From DIGJ01 sp036658435 (GTDB lineage: Bacteria; Bacillota; Clostridia; Lachnospirales; Lachnospiraceae): DNA of 52,837 nucleotides. The stretch lies in assembly GCA_036658435.1 (NCBI GenBank), contig JAVXEO010000006.1:1-52837 (forward strand), given 5' to 3'. The position numbers were made by a program, and so were the translations under genes. Under the pieces are notes generated by a model. That model worked only from the letters and a program-made list of their open reading frames with translations. It was not told the DNA's origin and did no database searches. Of the stretch, positions 1-8,535 are shown piece after piece; the first letter of the stretch is position 1; the number at the start of each line of letters is the position of its first letter.

Positions 1-304
1 CCATACCGCCGCCATTCATAATAAAAACATCCGCATCCTCCAATTTCTTCATGTCTGAGGTGGTCAATTGATAATCATGCAGACAGCCTTCCTGCTTTTC
101 TGTGAGGTTTATAAGTTCCAGGTTCTCTGCTCCATCTACAATATTTTCCGCTGCAATATACATGGGGTAAAAAGAAGTTACAATGGTAAACGTAAGGTCT
201 TGATTTTCACTGTCTTTCTTCCCATTGTTAAAAGCAAAGGTAACTCCTATTCCAATTAAAATAACAAGCATCATCATGCCTAATAATAAAAATTTCTTTT
301 TCAT
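1..304 (-). CDS. metal ABC transporter substrate-binding protein (ZnuA/AdcA type), 5' part
   Basis: This is the N-terminal ~101 residues of a gene that runs off the left edge. The protein starts MKKKFLLLGMMM followed by a hydrophobic stretch, so it is exported. No lipobox cysteine is visible in the available part. The mature part reads FTIVTSFYPMYIAAENIVDG and then HDYQLTTSDMKKLEDADVF, which matches the cluster A-1/ZnuA family of zinc and manganese binding proteins. In that family the His of the 'HDY..T' segment is a metal ligand. The family delivers Zn2+ or Mn2+ to an ABC importer from outside the membrane. Start choice: ATG at 304 with AGGA about 10 nt upstream. The metal cannot be decided from this fragment. 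DUF368 and hydE lie upstream on the same strand, 49 bp away. Confidence 0.8.
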   Translation of the reverse strand, partial: MKKKFLLLGMMMLVILIGIGVTFAFNNGKKDSENQDLTFTIVTSFYPMYIAAENIVDGAENLELINLTEKQEGCLHDYQLTTSDMKKLEDADVFIMNGGGM

Positions 305-353
305 AATTGTTTTATCCTAGTTCCTATCTGCGTGTTTTCTCTCACGCCTATTC

Positions 354-1208
354 CTACTCTCTTCCTAAAAAGTAAGCGATCGTTCCTCCTACTAAGAAAG
401 CCCCGGCCCCAGTAAGTATGGTCAAAAAATTCAATGCCGGAATTCCATTGCACATTAATATGACAATAGGTGAAGCACCCACCAGTCCTAGAATTCCACA
501 ATAGGTATGGGTTTCAAACTTCTTCAGAAGCATTTCAATTAATTTAGCAATTGCAAAAATACCAACTAAGACACCAATTCCAAAGGGTATTAAAATACCA
601 CAGATTCGAAAAATTTCCGGTAAGTTAAAGGTGATCACAGCGGTAATAAACTCCGTTATTAATGTAATGATAGGATAATAATATCCTAAAATCATTAGTA
701 CCATGGAACCACTTACTCCCGGAATAACCATGGTTGCTGCTGCAATCACTCCTACAAAGAAGAGCTTTATTACTTCCATTACCGATAAGGTAATTACCAT
801 ATTTTTACCACTGTCTGCACCGAAGTACTGAAGGGCTATGATAAAAACAAACATCACTAAAAATATCAAAATTTCAGAAAAATGCAGGCTTTTCTTTTTC
901 ACATGTGCCGTTAGTCCGGGAAGGCCTCCCAGTATCAAGCCAATAAACAAAAGACTGGTTTGAAATGGAAATTCTCCCAATAAAAACTTAATTCCAAAAG
1001 AAAGTCCTACAATTCCCACTGCCATTCCTATTACATAGGGAAACAGGGTCAAAATACTTTTCTTAAAATGGTTAAATAATCCGGTTACACTTCCTATAAT
1101 TTTATCATAAATTCCCATGGAAACCATCATGGTTCCACCACTTACTCCTGGTATTGCATTGGCAATTCCGATTACAATACCTCTTAAACATTCTAATAAA
1201 AAATTCAT
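354..1208 (-). CDS. DUF368 membrane protein (PopT-type polyprenyl-phosphate transporter)
   Basis: About 284 residues with many hydrophobic segments and the family signature IPGVSGGTMMVSMGIYDK near residues 18-35, repeated as VIPGVSGSMVLMILGYY in the middle (an internal inverted-repeat architecture). DUF368 proteins have been described as flippases that return undecaprenyl phosphate to the cytoplasmic face of the membrane for reuse in envelope synthesis. The longer reading frame begins at 1220, but ATG at 1208 has GGAG 7 nt upstream and gives MNFLLECLRG. The gene follows hydE by only a few bases and is probably cotranscribed with it. Assignment to the family is secure; the transport role is family knowledge. 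Confidence 0.85.
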   Translation of the reverse strand: MNFLLECLRGIVIGIANAIPGVSGGTMMVSMGIYDKIIGSVTGLFNHFKKSILTLFPYVIGMAVGIVGLSFGIKFLLGEFPFQTSLLFIGLILGGLPGLTAHVKKKSLHFSEILIFLVMFVFIIALQYFGADSGKNMVITLSVMEVIKLFFVGVIAAATMVIPGVSGSMVLMILGYYYPIITLITEFITAVITFNLPEIFRICGILIPFGIGVLVGIFAIAKLIEMLLKKFETHTYCGILGLVGASPIVILMCNGIPALNFLTILTGAGAFLVGGTIAYFLGRE

Positions 1209-1226
1209 TTTTTTCTCCATTCGTCG

Positions 1227-2273
1227 TTATAATAGAGCGTCGCCTCGATGGGAAACCACTTTATATCCTATTTCTTCCATTCTTTTTTCCAGTAAACTTT
1301 TGTTTTCCCCACACTCTTCCCCCGTACATATTTTATTATCATAAAGAGCATACTTTTTACGGAAGCGAAGAGGGGATAAATTGGGCATAATTACATTTGC
1401 ACCTGCTAAAATTCCTTTTTCCCTTCCATCTGCATCAATGGTTCCAAGCGCCGTCGTTGCGGGAATTAACGCTTTGGGTAATATAATTCTTACCATGGAC
1501 AGCAATAAAAGGGTTTCTGAAAGACTCCCACTTTTACAGTCTTTCAAAGGTGTATCATGATGGGGAATAAAAGGACCAATTCCAACCATCTGTGGCTGCA
1601 GTTCTTTTAGAAAGAGCAAATCTTCTGCCAGATATTCTTTTGTCTGCCCCGGTGAGCCTACCATAAACCCAGCACCTATTTGAAATCCAAGGTGTTTCAG
1701 ATGGTAGAGACATTCTTTTCTATTTTGAAGACTCATATTTTTGGGGTGTAATTGTCCATAGTGGGTGGCGTTGGCTGTTTCATGGCGAAGCAGATAGCGG
1801 TCAGCTCCTGCTTCTTTAAAACGTTGGTAACTTGCAAAACCAAGTTCTCCAATGGAAAGTGTCAAAGCACACTCCGGATACTCCGCTTTTATTGTTTGAA
1901 CCAAATCAAGGATTCTATCTTCTGTAAAGTAAGGGTCTTCTCCCCCTTGCAGTACAAAAGTGCGAAAGCCCAAGGCATATCCTTCTTTACAACATTCCAT
2001 TATCTCTTCTTTCGAAAGTCGATATCGTTCTATTTTTTTATTCTCTCCCCGAATGCCACAATAATAACAATTGTTTTTACAGTAGTTGGTAAATTCAATT
2101 AATCCCCGCACAAATACTTTATTTCCATAATACTTATGTTGTAAGCGGACGGCCTCCTGTCTTAATGTTTCAACGTCTTCTTCCCTTCTATTTTCCAATA
2201 GTTCTACATATTCTTCTTTTGATAATTCACCATTTTGAATGAAGCGTGCAACCAGTTCCATTTTAATAACCAT
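1227..2273 (-). CDS. hydE: [FeFe]-hydrogenase H-cluster radical SAM maturase HydE
   Basis: A 348-residue radical SAM protein. The 4Fe-4S cysteine motif is CKNNCYYCG near residues 64-72, preceded by FVRGLIEFTNY, which is typical of HydE rather than BioB or PylB. Further family blocks are FVLQGGEDPYFTED, LLRHETANATHYGQLHP, GFMVGSPGQT and GIGPFIPHHDTPL. HydE takes part in building the dithiomethylamine-bridged diiron subcluster together with HydG and HydF. Neither partner nor a hydrogenase is in this window, so hydE stands apart from them here. Two starts are possible: ATG 2273 (used) or ATG 2261; the AAAGG upstream fits neither perfectly. Confidence 0.88.
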   Translation of the reverse strand: MVIKMELVARFIQNGELSKEEYVELLENRREEDVETLRQEAVRLQHKYYGNKVFVRGLIEFTNYCKNNCYYCGIRGENKKIERYRLSKEEIMECCKEGYALGFRTFVLQGGEDPYFTEDRILDLVQTIKAEYPECALTLSIGELGFASYQRFKEAGADRYLLRHETANATHYGQLHPKNMSLQNRKECLYHLKHLGFQIGAGFMVGSPGQTKEYLAEDLLFLKELQPQMVGIGPFIPHHDTPLKDCKSGSLSETLLLLSMVRIILPKALIPATTALGTIDADGREKGILAGANVIMPNLSPLRFRKKYALYDNKICTGEECGENKSLLEKRMEEIGYKVVSHRGDALL

Positions 2274-2324
2274 GCCTTTCTAAGCTTCCATCCCCGTTTT
2301 GTTTCTTACGGAATAGTAGCAAAA

Positions 2325-2368
2325 ATTCTTCATTGTCAAATTAACTTTGTAATTTCACAATGAAGAAT
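2325..2368 (-). terminator. hairpin terminator after the receiver-protein gene
   Basis: A perfect 12-bp inverted repeat (ATTCTTCATTGT with ACAATGAAGAAT), 20-nt loop, followed on the minus strand by TTTTT. It sits 13 nt beyond the stop of the receiver gene and probably ends the long livH-to-hisC transcript. A TTGACA hexamer (2334-2339) that could serve hydE lies inside the same stem, so the element may be shared by termination and initiation. The stem is AT-rich. Confidence 0.6.
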
Positions 2369-2381
2369 AATCCGGTATATT

Positions 2382-2789
2382 CTATATATTATTTTCCTCA
2401 ATTAGTCCAAGTTTACGAAGTACATTTTCAAATTTTTCTGGGTCAATTGGCTTCCCTGCATAGGCAATACACCCCAGTTCAAAGGCCTTAGTAACATTTC
2501 TTCCTTCGTTCAAAGCCGTGGTCATAATTATCTTTGCTGCTTTCTCTTCTGTAATTCCACGTTCTTCTTCAATCTCTCTCATTCCCTTTAATGCTTGATA
2601 TCCATCAATGCCAGGCATCATAATGTCCAGACAAATCAAATCATATCCTTCTTGTGCATCCAGCGCCATGGTAAAGGCTTCGATTGCTTCCTCTCCATCT
2701 ACTGTAATGTCACACTCCCCATACTTTGTTAGAAAACGAAGCATGGCCTTGCGGCTGGCAAAGTCATCTTCTGCGATTAATATCTTCAT
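2382..2789 (-). CDS. stand-alone CheY-like response regulator (receiver domain only)
   Basis: A single receiver domain of about 135 residues with no output domain. Visible conserved positions are the acidic pair in MKILIAEDDF, the phospho-acceptor Asp near residue 55 in LICLDIMMPG, the Thr in IIMTTAL and the Lys in YAGKPID. The reading frame extends upstream to 2828, but ATG 2789 has AAGGGA about 7 nt upstream and starts exactly at the family's first beta strand. No kinase or phosphotransfer protein is adjacent. It is the last gene of a run of metabolic genes (hisC, aminotransferase, DUF1015), so its partner and output are unknown. A CheY-like protein-protein role is inferred from the lack of a DNA-binding domain. 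Confidence 0.85.
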   Translation of the reverse strand: MKILIAEDDFASRKAMLRFLTKYGECDITVDGEEAIEAFTMALDAQEGYDLICLDIMMPGIDGYQALKGMREIEEERGITEEKAAKIIMTTALNEGRNVTKAFELGCIAYAGKPIDPEKFENVLRKLGLIEENNI

Positions 2790-2824
2790 TGCAATCCCTT
2801 TCTTTTTCCGTTCTATACTTCGGC

Positions 2825-3910
2825 TCATAGATAGATATTACTATTCGTCCCCTCATTTGTCAAATAATTTTCCACAACCTGTAAAAAGATATCCATCTGT
2901 TCTTTGGTTCCAATGGTTACTCTTAGATAGTTATCAATCTTTGGTTTTTGAAAATAACGTACAAATATACTTTTCTCCCTCAGATAGTCAAATAAATCTT
3001 TGGCCTGCACCTCTTTATGGGTAATGAATAAAAAATTTGTCTGAGACTCCGGAAAGGAAAATCCCAGTTTTCTCAGCCTTTCCTTTGTGTATTCTCTGGT
3101 TATTTTAATCTTTTTTATTCCTTCTTCAAAATAAAAGGTATCTTCTACTGCTTTTTTCCCTGCTATTAAGGCCGTCTGGTTCATTGTATAAGAATTAAAC
3201 GAATATTTTACATCATTCATGGCTTGAATCAACAGCGGATTTCCCATGGCATAACCGATTCGCATTCCCGCCAGGGAACGTGATTTTGAAAAAGTCTGTA
3301 CTACCAGAAGATTATCGTATTTTGCAATCAGTTTTCCAGCGGATTCTCCTCCAAAGTCAATGTAGGCCTCATCTACAATAACAATAACATCCTGGTTATG
3401 TAAAAGAATATCTTCTACAAAAAAGAGGTCTTCATATAGAGAGGTAGGGGCATTGGGATTGGCTATGACTACGCCGCCATTCTCTTTATAATAATCCTTA
3501 GGGTTAATATGAAAATCTGCCTCCAATTCCGGTCTTTCATAGGGAATATGAAAGAGTTCTGCCCAAACATCATAAAATGAATAGGTAATGTCCGGAAAAA
3601 GAATGGGAAGTTTTGAGTTAAAAAAAGTCATAAACGCAATGGCAAGTACATCATCGGAACCAACACCCACAAAAACCTGATTCTCTTTCAGTGCATAATT
3701 TTCCGCCAATGCACCTGCCAATTCTGTGGACGCCGGATCCGGATAAAGTCTTAAACTTTCCACATCCATATTTTTTAATGCCCGCTCTACTCCCGGTGCC
3801 GGAGGATAGGGATTTTCATTGGTATTTAATTTTATCATATTAGGAGCCTGTGGCTGTTCCCCCGGCACATAAGGTTCCATCGCTCTTATATTCTTCATCC
3901 AAGCTTTCAT
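2825..3910 (-). CDS. hisC: histidinol-phosphate aminotransferase-like enzyme
   Basis: A 361-residue fold-type I PLP enzyme. HisC-type blocks are IKLNTNENPYPPAPGV near the N-terminus, GVGSDDVLAIAF, VIVDEAYIDFGG, the PLP-lysine segment TFSKSRSLAGMRIGYA and a C-terminal FLRVTIGT-type segment (YLRVTIGTKEQM). The family reaction is transamination between histidinol phosphate and glutamate in histidine synthesis. The ATG overlaps the stop of the upstream aminotransferase gene by 4 bp, indicating translational coupling. It is not next to other his genes, so a related activity on aromatic or other amino acids is possible. Confidence 0.85.
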   Translation of the reverse strand: MKAWMKNIRAMEPYVPGEQPQAPNMIKLNTNENPYPPAPGVERALKNMDVESLRLYPDPASTELAGALAENYALKENQVFVGVGSDDVLAIAFMTFFNSKLPILFPDITYSFYDVWAELFHIPYERPELEADFHINPKDYYKENGGVVIANPNAPTSLYEDLFFVEDILLHNQDVIVIVDEAYIDFGGESAGKLIAKYDNLLVVQTFSKSRSLAGMRIGYAMGNPLLIQAMNDVKYSFNSYTMNQTALIAGKKAVEDTFYFEEGIKKIKITREYTKERLRKLGFSFPESQTNFLFITHKEVQAKDLFDYLREKSIFVRYFQKPKIDNYLRVTIGTKEQMDIFLQVVENYLTNEGTNSNIYL

Positions 3911-5097
3911 ATCTTTTTATACGTTTCTGCCAGTTTCTTAAATCCAGGCAGAGCCCTTTCAATTCTATCATAAGGTACGCAGTATGCAATTCTTACATAC
4001 CCCGGACATCCAAAGGAAGAACCGGGAACCAGTAAAATATTAAATTCTTTTGCCTTTGCTGCAAAGGCAGTGTCATCTTCCTCCAACGCTTTCACAAATA
4101 AATAAAAAGCGCCCTGTGGCTTTACCATTTCATATCCATAAGAAGTTAATGCTTCATATAAAGTTTCTCTATTTTTATTATATACACTCACATCCACCTG
4201 TACATCCAGTGTCTTTTTAACCACCCGTTGCATAAGAGAAGGTGCATTTACAAAACCCAAAATACGATTTGCCACATTCGCAGCTCCTGCTACTTCTTCA
4301 AAATCATCCATCTGCGATGGAATTACCAAATAACCAATTCGTTCTCCGGGAAGGGAAAGAGACTTACTATAGGAATAACCTACGATTGTATTTTCATAAT
4401 ATCTGGTCAGGTATGGAACCTGGATTCCATCATATGCAAGTTCACGGTAGGGTTCATCAGAAATTAAGTATATGGAGGTATTAAAGGCATCCTGCGCTTT
4501 GTACATAATTTCAGACATGGCTTTTATTGTTTTTTCAGAGTAAACAACGCCGGTAGGATTATTAGGTGTATTTATAATCACAGCCTTTGTTTTTTCGGAT
4601 ATTTTTTCGGCAAATTCCTTAAGCCTTGGCTGAAAATCCTCTGTATTAGGTGAAATTACTACGAGTTTTCCACCAAAATTCTTAACATAGTTGCGATACT
4701 CTCCAAAAAATGGTGCAAAAACAATGACCTCATCCAATGGGTTGAGAAGCGTTTTTAAAATTACGTTTAATCCTCCGGCCGCTCCTACTGTCATAAGGAT
4801 GTTTTTTTCCTGAAAATCTGTTTCAAATCGCTGATTCAGAGATTCTGCAATGGCGGTTCTTACGTCTTCATAGCCGGAATTATTCATATATCCATGAACT
4901 GCTATTGGGTTTTCTTCATTTACCACCTCAATAATTGCCTTCTTAACCGCTTCCGGTGGCTCTACACTTGGATTTCCAAGGCTAAAATCATATACATTTT
5001 CTTCACCATACTTTTTAGCCATATTTTTTCCTTCTTCAAACATAGCGCGAATAACCGAACTATTTTTAACTAAATCCATCATTTGATCCGATATCAT
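3907..5097 (-). CDS. class I/II pyridoxal-phosphate aminotransferase
   Basis: About 396 residues, aspartate-aminotransferase superfamily. Seen: DFSLGNPSVEPPEAV, GAAGGLNVILKTLLNP, VIINTPNNPTGVVYSE, SDEPYRELAY, the PLP-lysine motif YSYSKSLSLPGERIGYL and a C-terminal VRIAYC arginine segment. The exact amino donor cannot be read from the sequence. A GTG start at 5106 is possible, but ATG 5097 has GAAGGAG 8 nt upstream and is preferred. It lies between a DUF1015 gene (12-21 bp upstream) and hisC (4-bp overlap), so the three were probably selected to be made together. In other clostridia DUF1015 genes accompany serC/serA; here this enzyme takes that place. Confidence 0.85.
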   Translation of the reverse strand: MISDQMMDLVKNSSVIRAMFEEGKNMAKKYGEENVYDFSLGNPSVEPPEAVKKAIIEVVNEENPIAVHGYMNNSGYEDVRTAIAESLNQRFETDFQEKNILMTVGAAGGLNVILKTLLNPLDEVIVFAPFFGEYRNYVKNFGGKLVVISPNTEDFQPRLKEFAEKISEKTKAVIINTPNNPTGVVYSEKTIKAMSEIMYKAQDAFNTSIYLISDEPYRELAYDGIQVPYLTRYYENTIVGYSYSKSLSLPGERIGYLVIPSQMDDFEEVAGAANVANRILGFVNAPSLMQRVVKKTLDVQVDVSVYNKNRETLYEALTSYGYEMVKPQGAFYLFVKALEEDDTAFAAKAKEFNILLVPGSSFGCPGYVRIAYCVPYDRIERALPGFKKLAETYKKI

Positions 5098-5118
5098 CTG
5101 ACTCACTCCTTCTCTTAT

Positions 5119-6351
5119 TTATATTTCGTGTATAAAAATACCGCTTCGAAGCTTTGGTTCAAACCAGGTTGACTTTGGCGGCATTAAAAGTTCTGCATCT
5201 GCAACCTGAAATAATTCCTCAATGGAGGTTGGATATAGGGAAAAAGCCAGAGCCATATCCTCTGCACACCGTTTTTCCAACTCACCCAAACCGCGAATTC
5301 CTCCTACAAAATCAATTCTTTTATCCGTTTTTGGATCTTTTATTTCCAAAATTGGTGCCAATACCTCATTTTGTAAAATGGCAGCATCTAAACCGTCTAC
5401 CGGATGATTTTTTCGAATCTCTGGTTTTGCCGTTAGTTCGTACCAGTTCTTTGAAAGATACATTCCCATCTTTCCTTTTTCTTCCGGCTTATAGGCACCT
5501 TCCTTTTTTTCTATTTGAAATTTATCCTCTAAAATCTTCAAAAATTCCTTTTCGGTAAGTCCATTCAAATCTTTTACCACACGGTTGTAATCCATAATCA
5601 TAAGCTGATTATCGGGAAAAAGCACCGATAAGAAATAATTAAATTCTTCTTTTCCTGTGTAGTCAGGATTTTCTTTTCTGCGTTTCATTCCTACCTTTAC
5701 CGCCGAAGCTGCACGGTGATGTCCATCCGCAATATAGATAGAATCCATGGTTTGAAATTCATGATAAATCCGTTCCATATCTTTTTTCCCGTTCATTACC
5801 CACACTCGATGGGTTACTCCATCTACCGAGGTAAAATCATATTCCGGTGTTTCTTTTTTTACTCTTTCCACGATCTCATCAATTTCCTGTTTTGCCCGGT
5901 AAGCAAGAAAAATCGGCCCTGTCTGGGCGCTACACTGGTCTACGTGGGTAATACGGTCTATCTCTTTTTCTTCTCTTGTATTCTCATGCTTTTTTATACG
6001 ATTTTCCAGATAATCATCTATGGATGCACAGGCCACAATACCGGTTTGTACTTTTCCATTTCTTGTAAGCTCATAAATATAGTACGCATCCTCTTCCTCT
6101 TTTTGAAAACTATGGTCTTCTATCATTGCTCTCAGTGTTTCTTTTGCTTTTTCATAAACACAGGAAGCATACATATTCATCGTATCCGGAAACTGTGTCT
6201 CCGGGCGATCTATTTTCAAAAAAGACAGCGGCTCCTTTTCTACTTCTGCTTTTGCCTCTTCCCGATTATATACATCATAAGGAAGCGCTGCAATACGACT
6301 TACCAAATCTTTTCTTGGACGAATCCCACGAAATGCTTTTATTGTCGACAT
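5119..6351 (-). CDS. DUF1015 family protein (function unproven)
   Basis: A 410-residue soluble protein that starts MSTIKAFRGIRPRKDL, the standard DUF1015 opening (AFRGIRP...). Further blocks are PYDVYNREEA near residues 24-33, QTGIVACASIDDY, RITHVDQCSAQTGPIFLAY and the highly conserved IYIADGHHRAASA near residue 215. The DGHHR motif resembles those of ParB/sulfiredoxin-fold enzymes, some of which are serine kinases; this is my inference, not an established activity for DUF1015. GGAG lies 5 nt before the ATG. The gene is packed with TraX upstream (38 bp) and two aminotransferase genes downstream, consistent with a role in amino-acid metabolism. Confidence 0.85.
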   Translation of the reverse strand: MSTIKAFRGIRPRKDLVSRIAALPYDVYNREEAKAEVEKEPLSFLKIDRPETQFPDTMNMYASCVYEKAKETLRAMIEDHSFQKEEEDAYYIYELTRNGKVQTGIVACASIDDYLENRIKKHENTREEKEIDRITHVDQCSAQTGPIFLAYRAKQEIDEIVERVKKETPEYDFTSVDGVTHRVWVMNGKKDMERIYHEFQTMDSIYIADGHHRAASAVKVGMKRRKENPDYTGKEEFNYFLSVLFPDNQLMIMDYNRVVKDLNGLTEKEFLKILEDKFQIEKKEGAYKPEEKGKMGMYLSKNWYELTAKPEIRKNHPVDGLDAAILQNEVLAPILEIKDPKTDKRIDFVGGIRGLGELEKRCAEDMALAFSLYPTSIEELFQVADAELLMPPKSTWFEPKLRSGIFIHEI

Positions 6352-6389
6352 TTTTTCTCCATTCTTTTAAAGTAAAGTTTCCTCCGGTT

Positions 6390-7133
6390 TTATAGCACAA
6401 TTCTATAAATTCCATATAAAAGAAGCAACTGCAGGGGATAAAATATCGGTAAAAGATATTCCATCTTTCCTCGTTTTCCGTTATAAAACCAGATCGGAAT
6501 GAATGCAAGGGCTGCCATGGATTGTATGGACCGTGTTGCAAGAAAATAAAGTGCTTCACATATACACAAATAGCTTTTATTAAACCGAAGAATATAAATT
6601 CCCATGAGTGCAATAATTCCCAAAAATCCATATTCGCAGCCTATGAAATTAGCTAAAAATCCACCACCCAGTATAATTGCCAGCTGCACAAGAAGTGCTA
6701 ACATGTTTCGGTGTTTTGTTATTTTCGGAAGGATTTTCTCTCGAAACTCCTGAATGGCAAATACCATAAGCAAACCAATAAACAAAGTAAAAAATACATT
6801 TTGATGCTTACTGTATCCCAAGGTTTTGTAAAATGCCAGATTAAATGGGATTTCTGAAATAGCCGCTGTAATAGCAAGGATCGCTACATATTTCACTCTG
6901 TTTTTTGTGTAGAAAAACCCTTCTACTAATAAAAAACAAAAAATTGGGAAGGCAATTCTTCCAAACATTCGGCATGCTTTATACCATGTTTCAACTGGAT
7001 AAGCCGTCAGCATCCCCTTTTTTAGTACCTCTGACAAAATAATAACCGCTGCATTGTCAATTAACATGGCCAGCATTGCAATTGCCTTTAACACGCCCTC
7101 GCTTAATCCTCTTTTTCTTGTGTTCTCCTGCAT
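6390..7133 (-). CDS. TraX family membrane protein
   Basis: A 247-residue polytopic membrane protein. The N-terminal segment GVLKAIAMLAMLIDNAAVII and the later RIAFPIFCFLLVEGFFYT and EIPFNLAF blocks match the TraX family, named after the F-plasmid pilin N-acetylase. In Firmicutes TraX homologues are chromosomal and not linked to conjugation; their acyl acceptor is unknown. I count about seven to eight hydrophobic segments. No conjugation genes are nearby. It sits 21 bp downstream of a cytidylate-kinase-like gene within the long liv series. Confidence 0.85.
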   Translation of the reverse strand: MQENTRKRGLSEGVLKAIAMLAMLIDNAAVIILSEVLKKGMLTAYPVETWYKACRMFGRIAFPIFCFLLVEGFFYTKNRVKYVAILAITAAISEIPFNLAFYKTLGYSKHQNVFFTLFIGLLMVFAIQEFREKILPKITKHRNMLALLVQLAIILGGGFLANFIGCEYGFLGIIALMGIYILRFNKSYLCICEALYFLATRSIQSMAALAFIPIWFYNGKRGKMEYLLPIFYPLQLLLLYGIYRIVL

Positions 7134-7154
7134 GGTTTTCCCCTTCTTTTTCTA

Positions 7155-7781
7155 TTATTTAATTCGAATTCGAATATATTCCTTAATCAGTCTTACCGCT
7201 TCTTCAAAAGAAAGCTGGCTCGTATTGATACACAAATCGTAATTTGCCGCATTATCCCATTTTCTTCCGGTATAATATTCATAATATTCGGCTCTGTGCT
7301 TATCGATTTTTTCCACTTTTTTTTGCAATTCTTTTCTGGAATCGCTGGACATGGTCTCTAGTGTATCTAAACAATGTTCCAATGGTGCATGTACAAAAAT
7401 TCGGATGACATTTTTATTTTCTTTTAAAATATAGTCTGCACACCTTCCTACAATTATGCAGGACGCTTCCTCCTCTTGTGCAAGCTGTTGAATCACTTTT
7501 GCCTGATATTGAAACAAGTTGTCATTGGATACAAAATCATCACTATCCGGTGAAATCAGCTCCCCTGAATATGATTTTTTCATAATTTTGTATAAGAAAC
7601 TTGTTTTTACCTTTTCATCGGCTTTTCCAAAAAGTTCTTCATTAATTCCACTTTCATCGGATGCTAAGCGCAAAAGTTCCCGATCATAATAATGGATTCC
7701 AAGTTCTTCTGAAAGCATCTTACCAATGGTTCTTCCTCCGCTTCCATATCCTCTTGCTATGGTGATTACGTATTTTTCCAT
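7155..7781 (-). CDS. cytidylate kinase-like family protein (paralogue 1)
   Basis: A 208-residue P-loop protein with the opening MEKYVITIARGYGSGGRTIG, then ELGIHYYDRELLRLAS, CIIVGRCADYIL and KIDKHRAEYYEYYTGRKW. This is the cytidylate-kinase-like family (PF13189), in which the Walker A is GSGGRxIG rather than that of true CMP kinases. The natural substrate is not established. A second copy with the same architecture lies at 30225-30839. ATG 7781 is the only good start; AGGAG is 13 nt upstream, slightly long. It is 24 bp after livF. Confidence 0.85.
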   Translation of the reverse strand: MEKYVITIARGYGSGGRTIGKMLSEELGIHYYDRELLRLASDESGINEELFGKADEKVKTSFLYKIMKKSYSGELISPDSDDFVSNDNLFQYQAKVIQQLAQEEEASCIIVGRCADYILKENKNVIRIFVHAPLEHCLDTLETMSSDSRKELQKKVEKIDKHRAEYYEYYTGRKWDNAANYDLCINTSQLSFEEAVRLIKEYIRIRIK

Positions 7782-7805
7782 ATCTGTTTTTCTACTCCTT
7801 TCCCA

Positions 7806-8519
7806 TTATTCTCCGCCTAAATATGCCTTCTTAACGGAATCATCTTCTAATAAATCTTTTGCTTTACCGGACAGAACAATCTTTCCGGTCTCCAATACAT
7901 AAGCACGGTTAGCTATGGATAAGGCTTTTTTTGCATTCTGTTCCACAACAAGTACCGTCGTTCCACCTGCACTGATTTCTTTTATAATATTGAAAATTTC
8001 AGAAACAAAAATTGGGGATAATCCCATAGATGGTTCATCCATAAGAATAATCTTAGGATGAGACATAAGGGCCCGTCCCATAGCAAGCATCTGTTGTTCT
8101 CCACCGCTTAACGTTCCAGACAACTGAGATTTTCGTTCTTCCAGACGGGGAAATTTCTTATATACCATCTTTAGAGTATCTTCTATCTCGGTTTTATCTT
8201 TTCTGGTGTAAGCCCCCAGCTTTAAATTATCCAAAACGGACAAATCTGCAAATACTCTTCTGCCTTCCGGCACATGAGCCATTCCCAGTGACACTATCTT
8301 ATGTCCCGGGACCTTGGTAATGTCTTGTCCTTCAAACTCTATCTTTCCTGCTTTGCTTTTAATTAAACCGGTAACGGTATGTAAGATGGTTGTTTTTCCC
8401 GCTCCATTTGCTCCAATTAAAGCGATAACCTCACCTTGTTCTACTTCAAAGCTAAGTCCTTTTATTGCCTGGATCATTCCATAGTAAACTTCCAGATCCG
8501 TTACTTTTAACATTGCCAT
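7806..8519 (-). CDS. livF: branched-chain amino acid ABC transporter ATP-binding protein LivF
   Basis: A 237-residue ABC ATPase. Walker A GANGAGKTT (near residue 36), Q-loop, the family block HVPEGRRVFADLSVLDNLKLG, signature LSGGEQQML, Walker B IILMDEPSMGLSP and H-loop region VVEQNA are present. EGRR.F...V.ENL is typical of LivF. It energises import of branched-chain or related amino acids together with LivG, LivH and LivM. It lies 16 bp after livG, with GGAGG 8 nt before the ATG. Confidence 0.92.
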   Translation of the reverse strand: MAMLKVTDLEVYYGMIQAIKGLSFEVEQGEVIALIGANGAGKTTILHTVTGLIKSKAGKIEFEGQDITKVPGHKIVSLGMAHVPEGRRVFADLSVLDNLKLGAYTRKDKTEIEDTLKMVYKKFPRLEERKSQLSGTLSGGEQQMLAMGRALMSHPKIILMDEPSMGLSPIFVSEIFNIIKEISAGGTTVLVVEQNAKKALSIANRAYVLETGKIVLSGKAKDLLEDDSVKKAYLGGE

Positions 8520-8535
8520 TCCCTTTTCCTCCTAA

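Noticed and set aside
5716..6375. 219-codon plus-strand open frame
   Set aside because: Antisense to DUF1015, rich in Phe, Cys and Ile as expected from the complement of an AT-rich gene.
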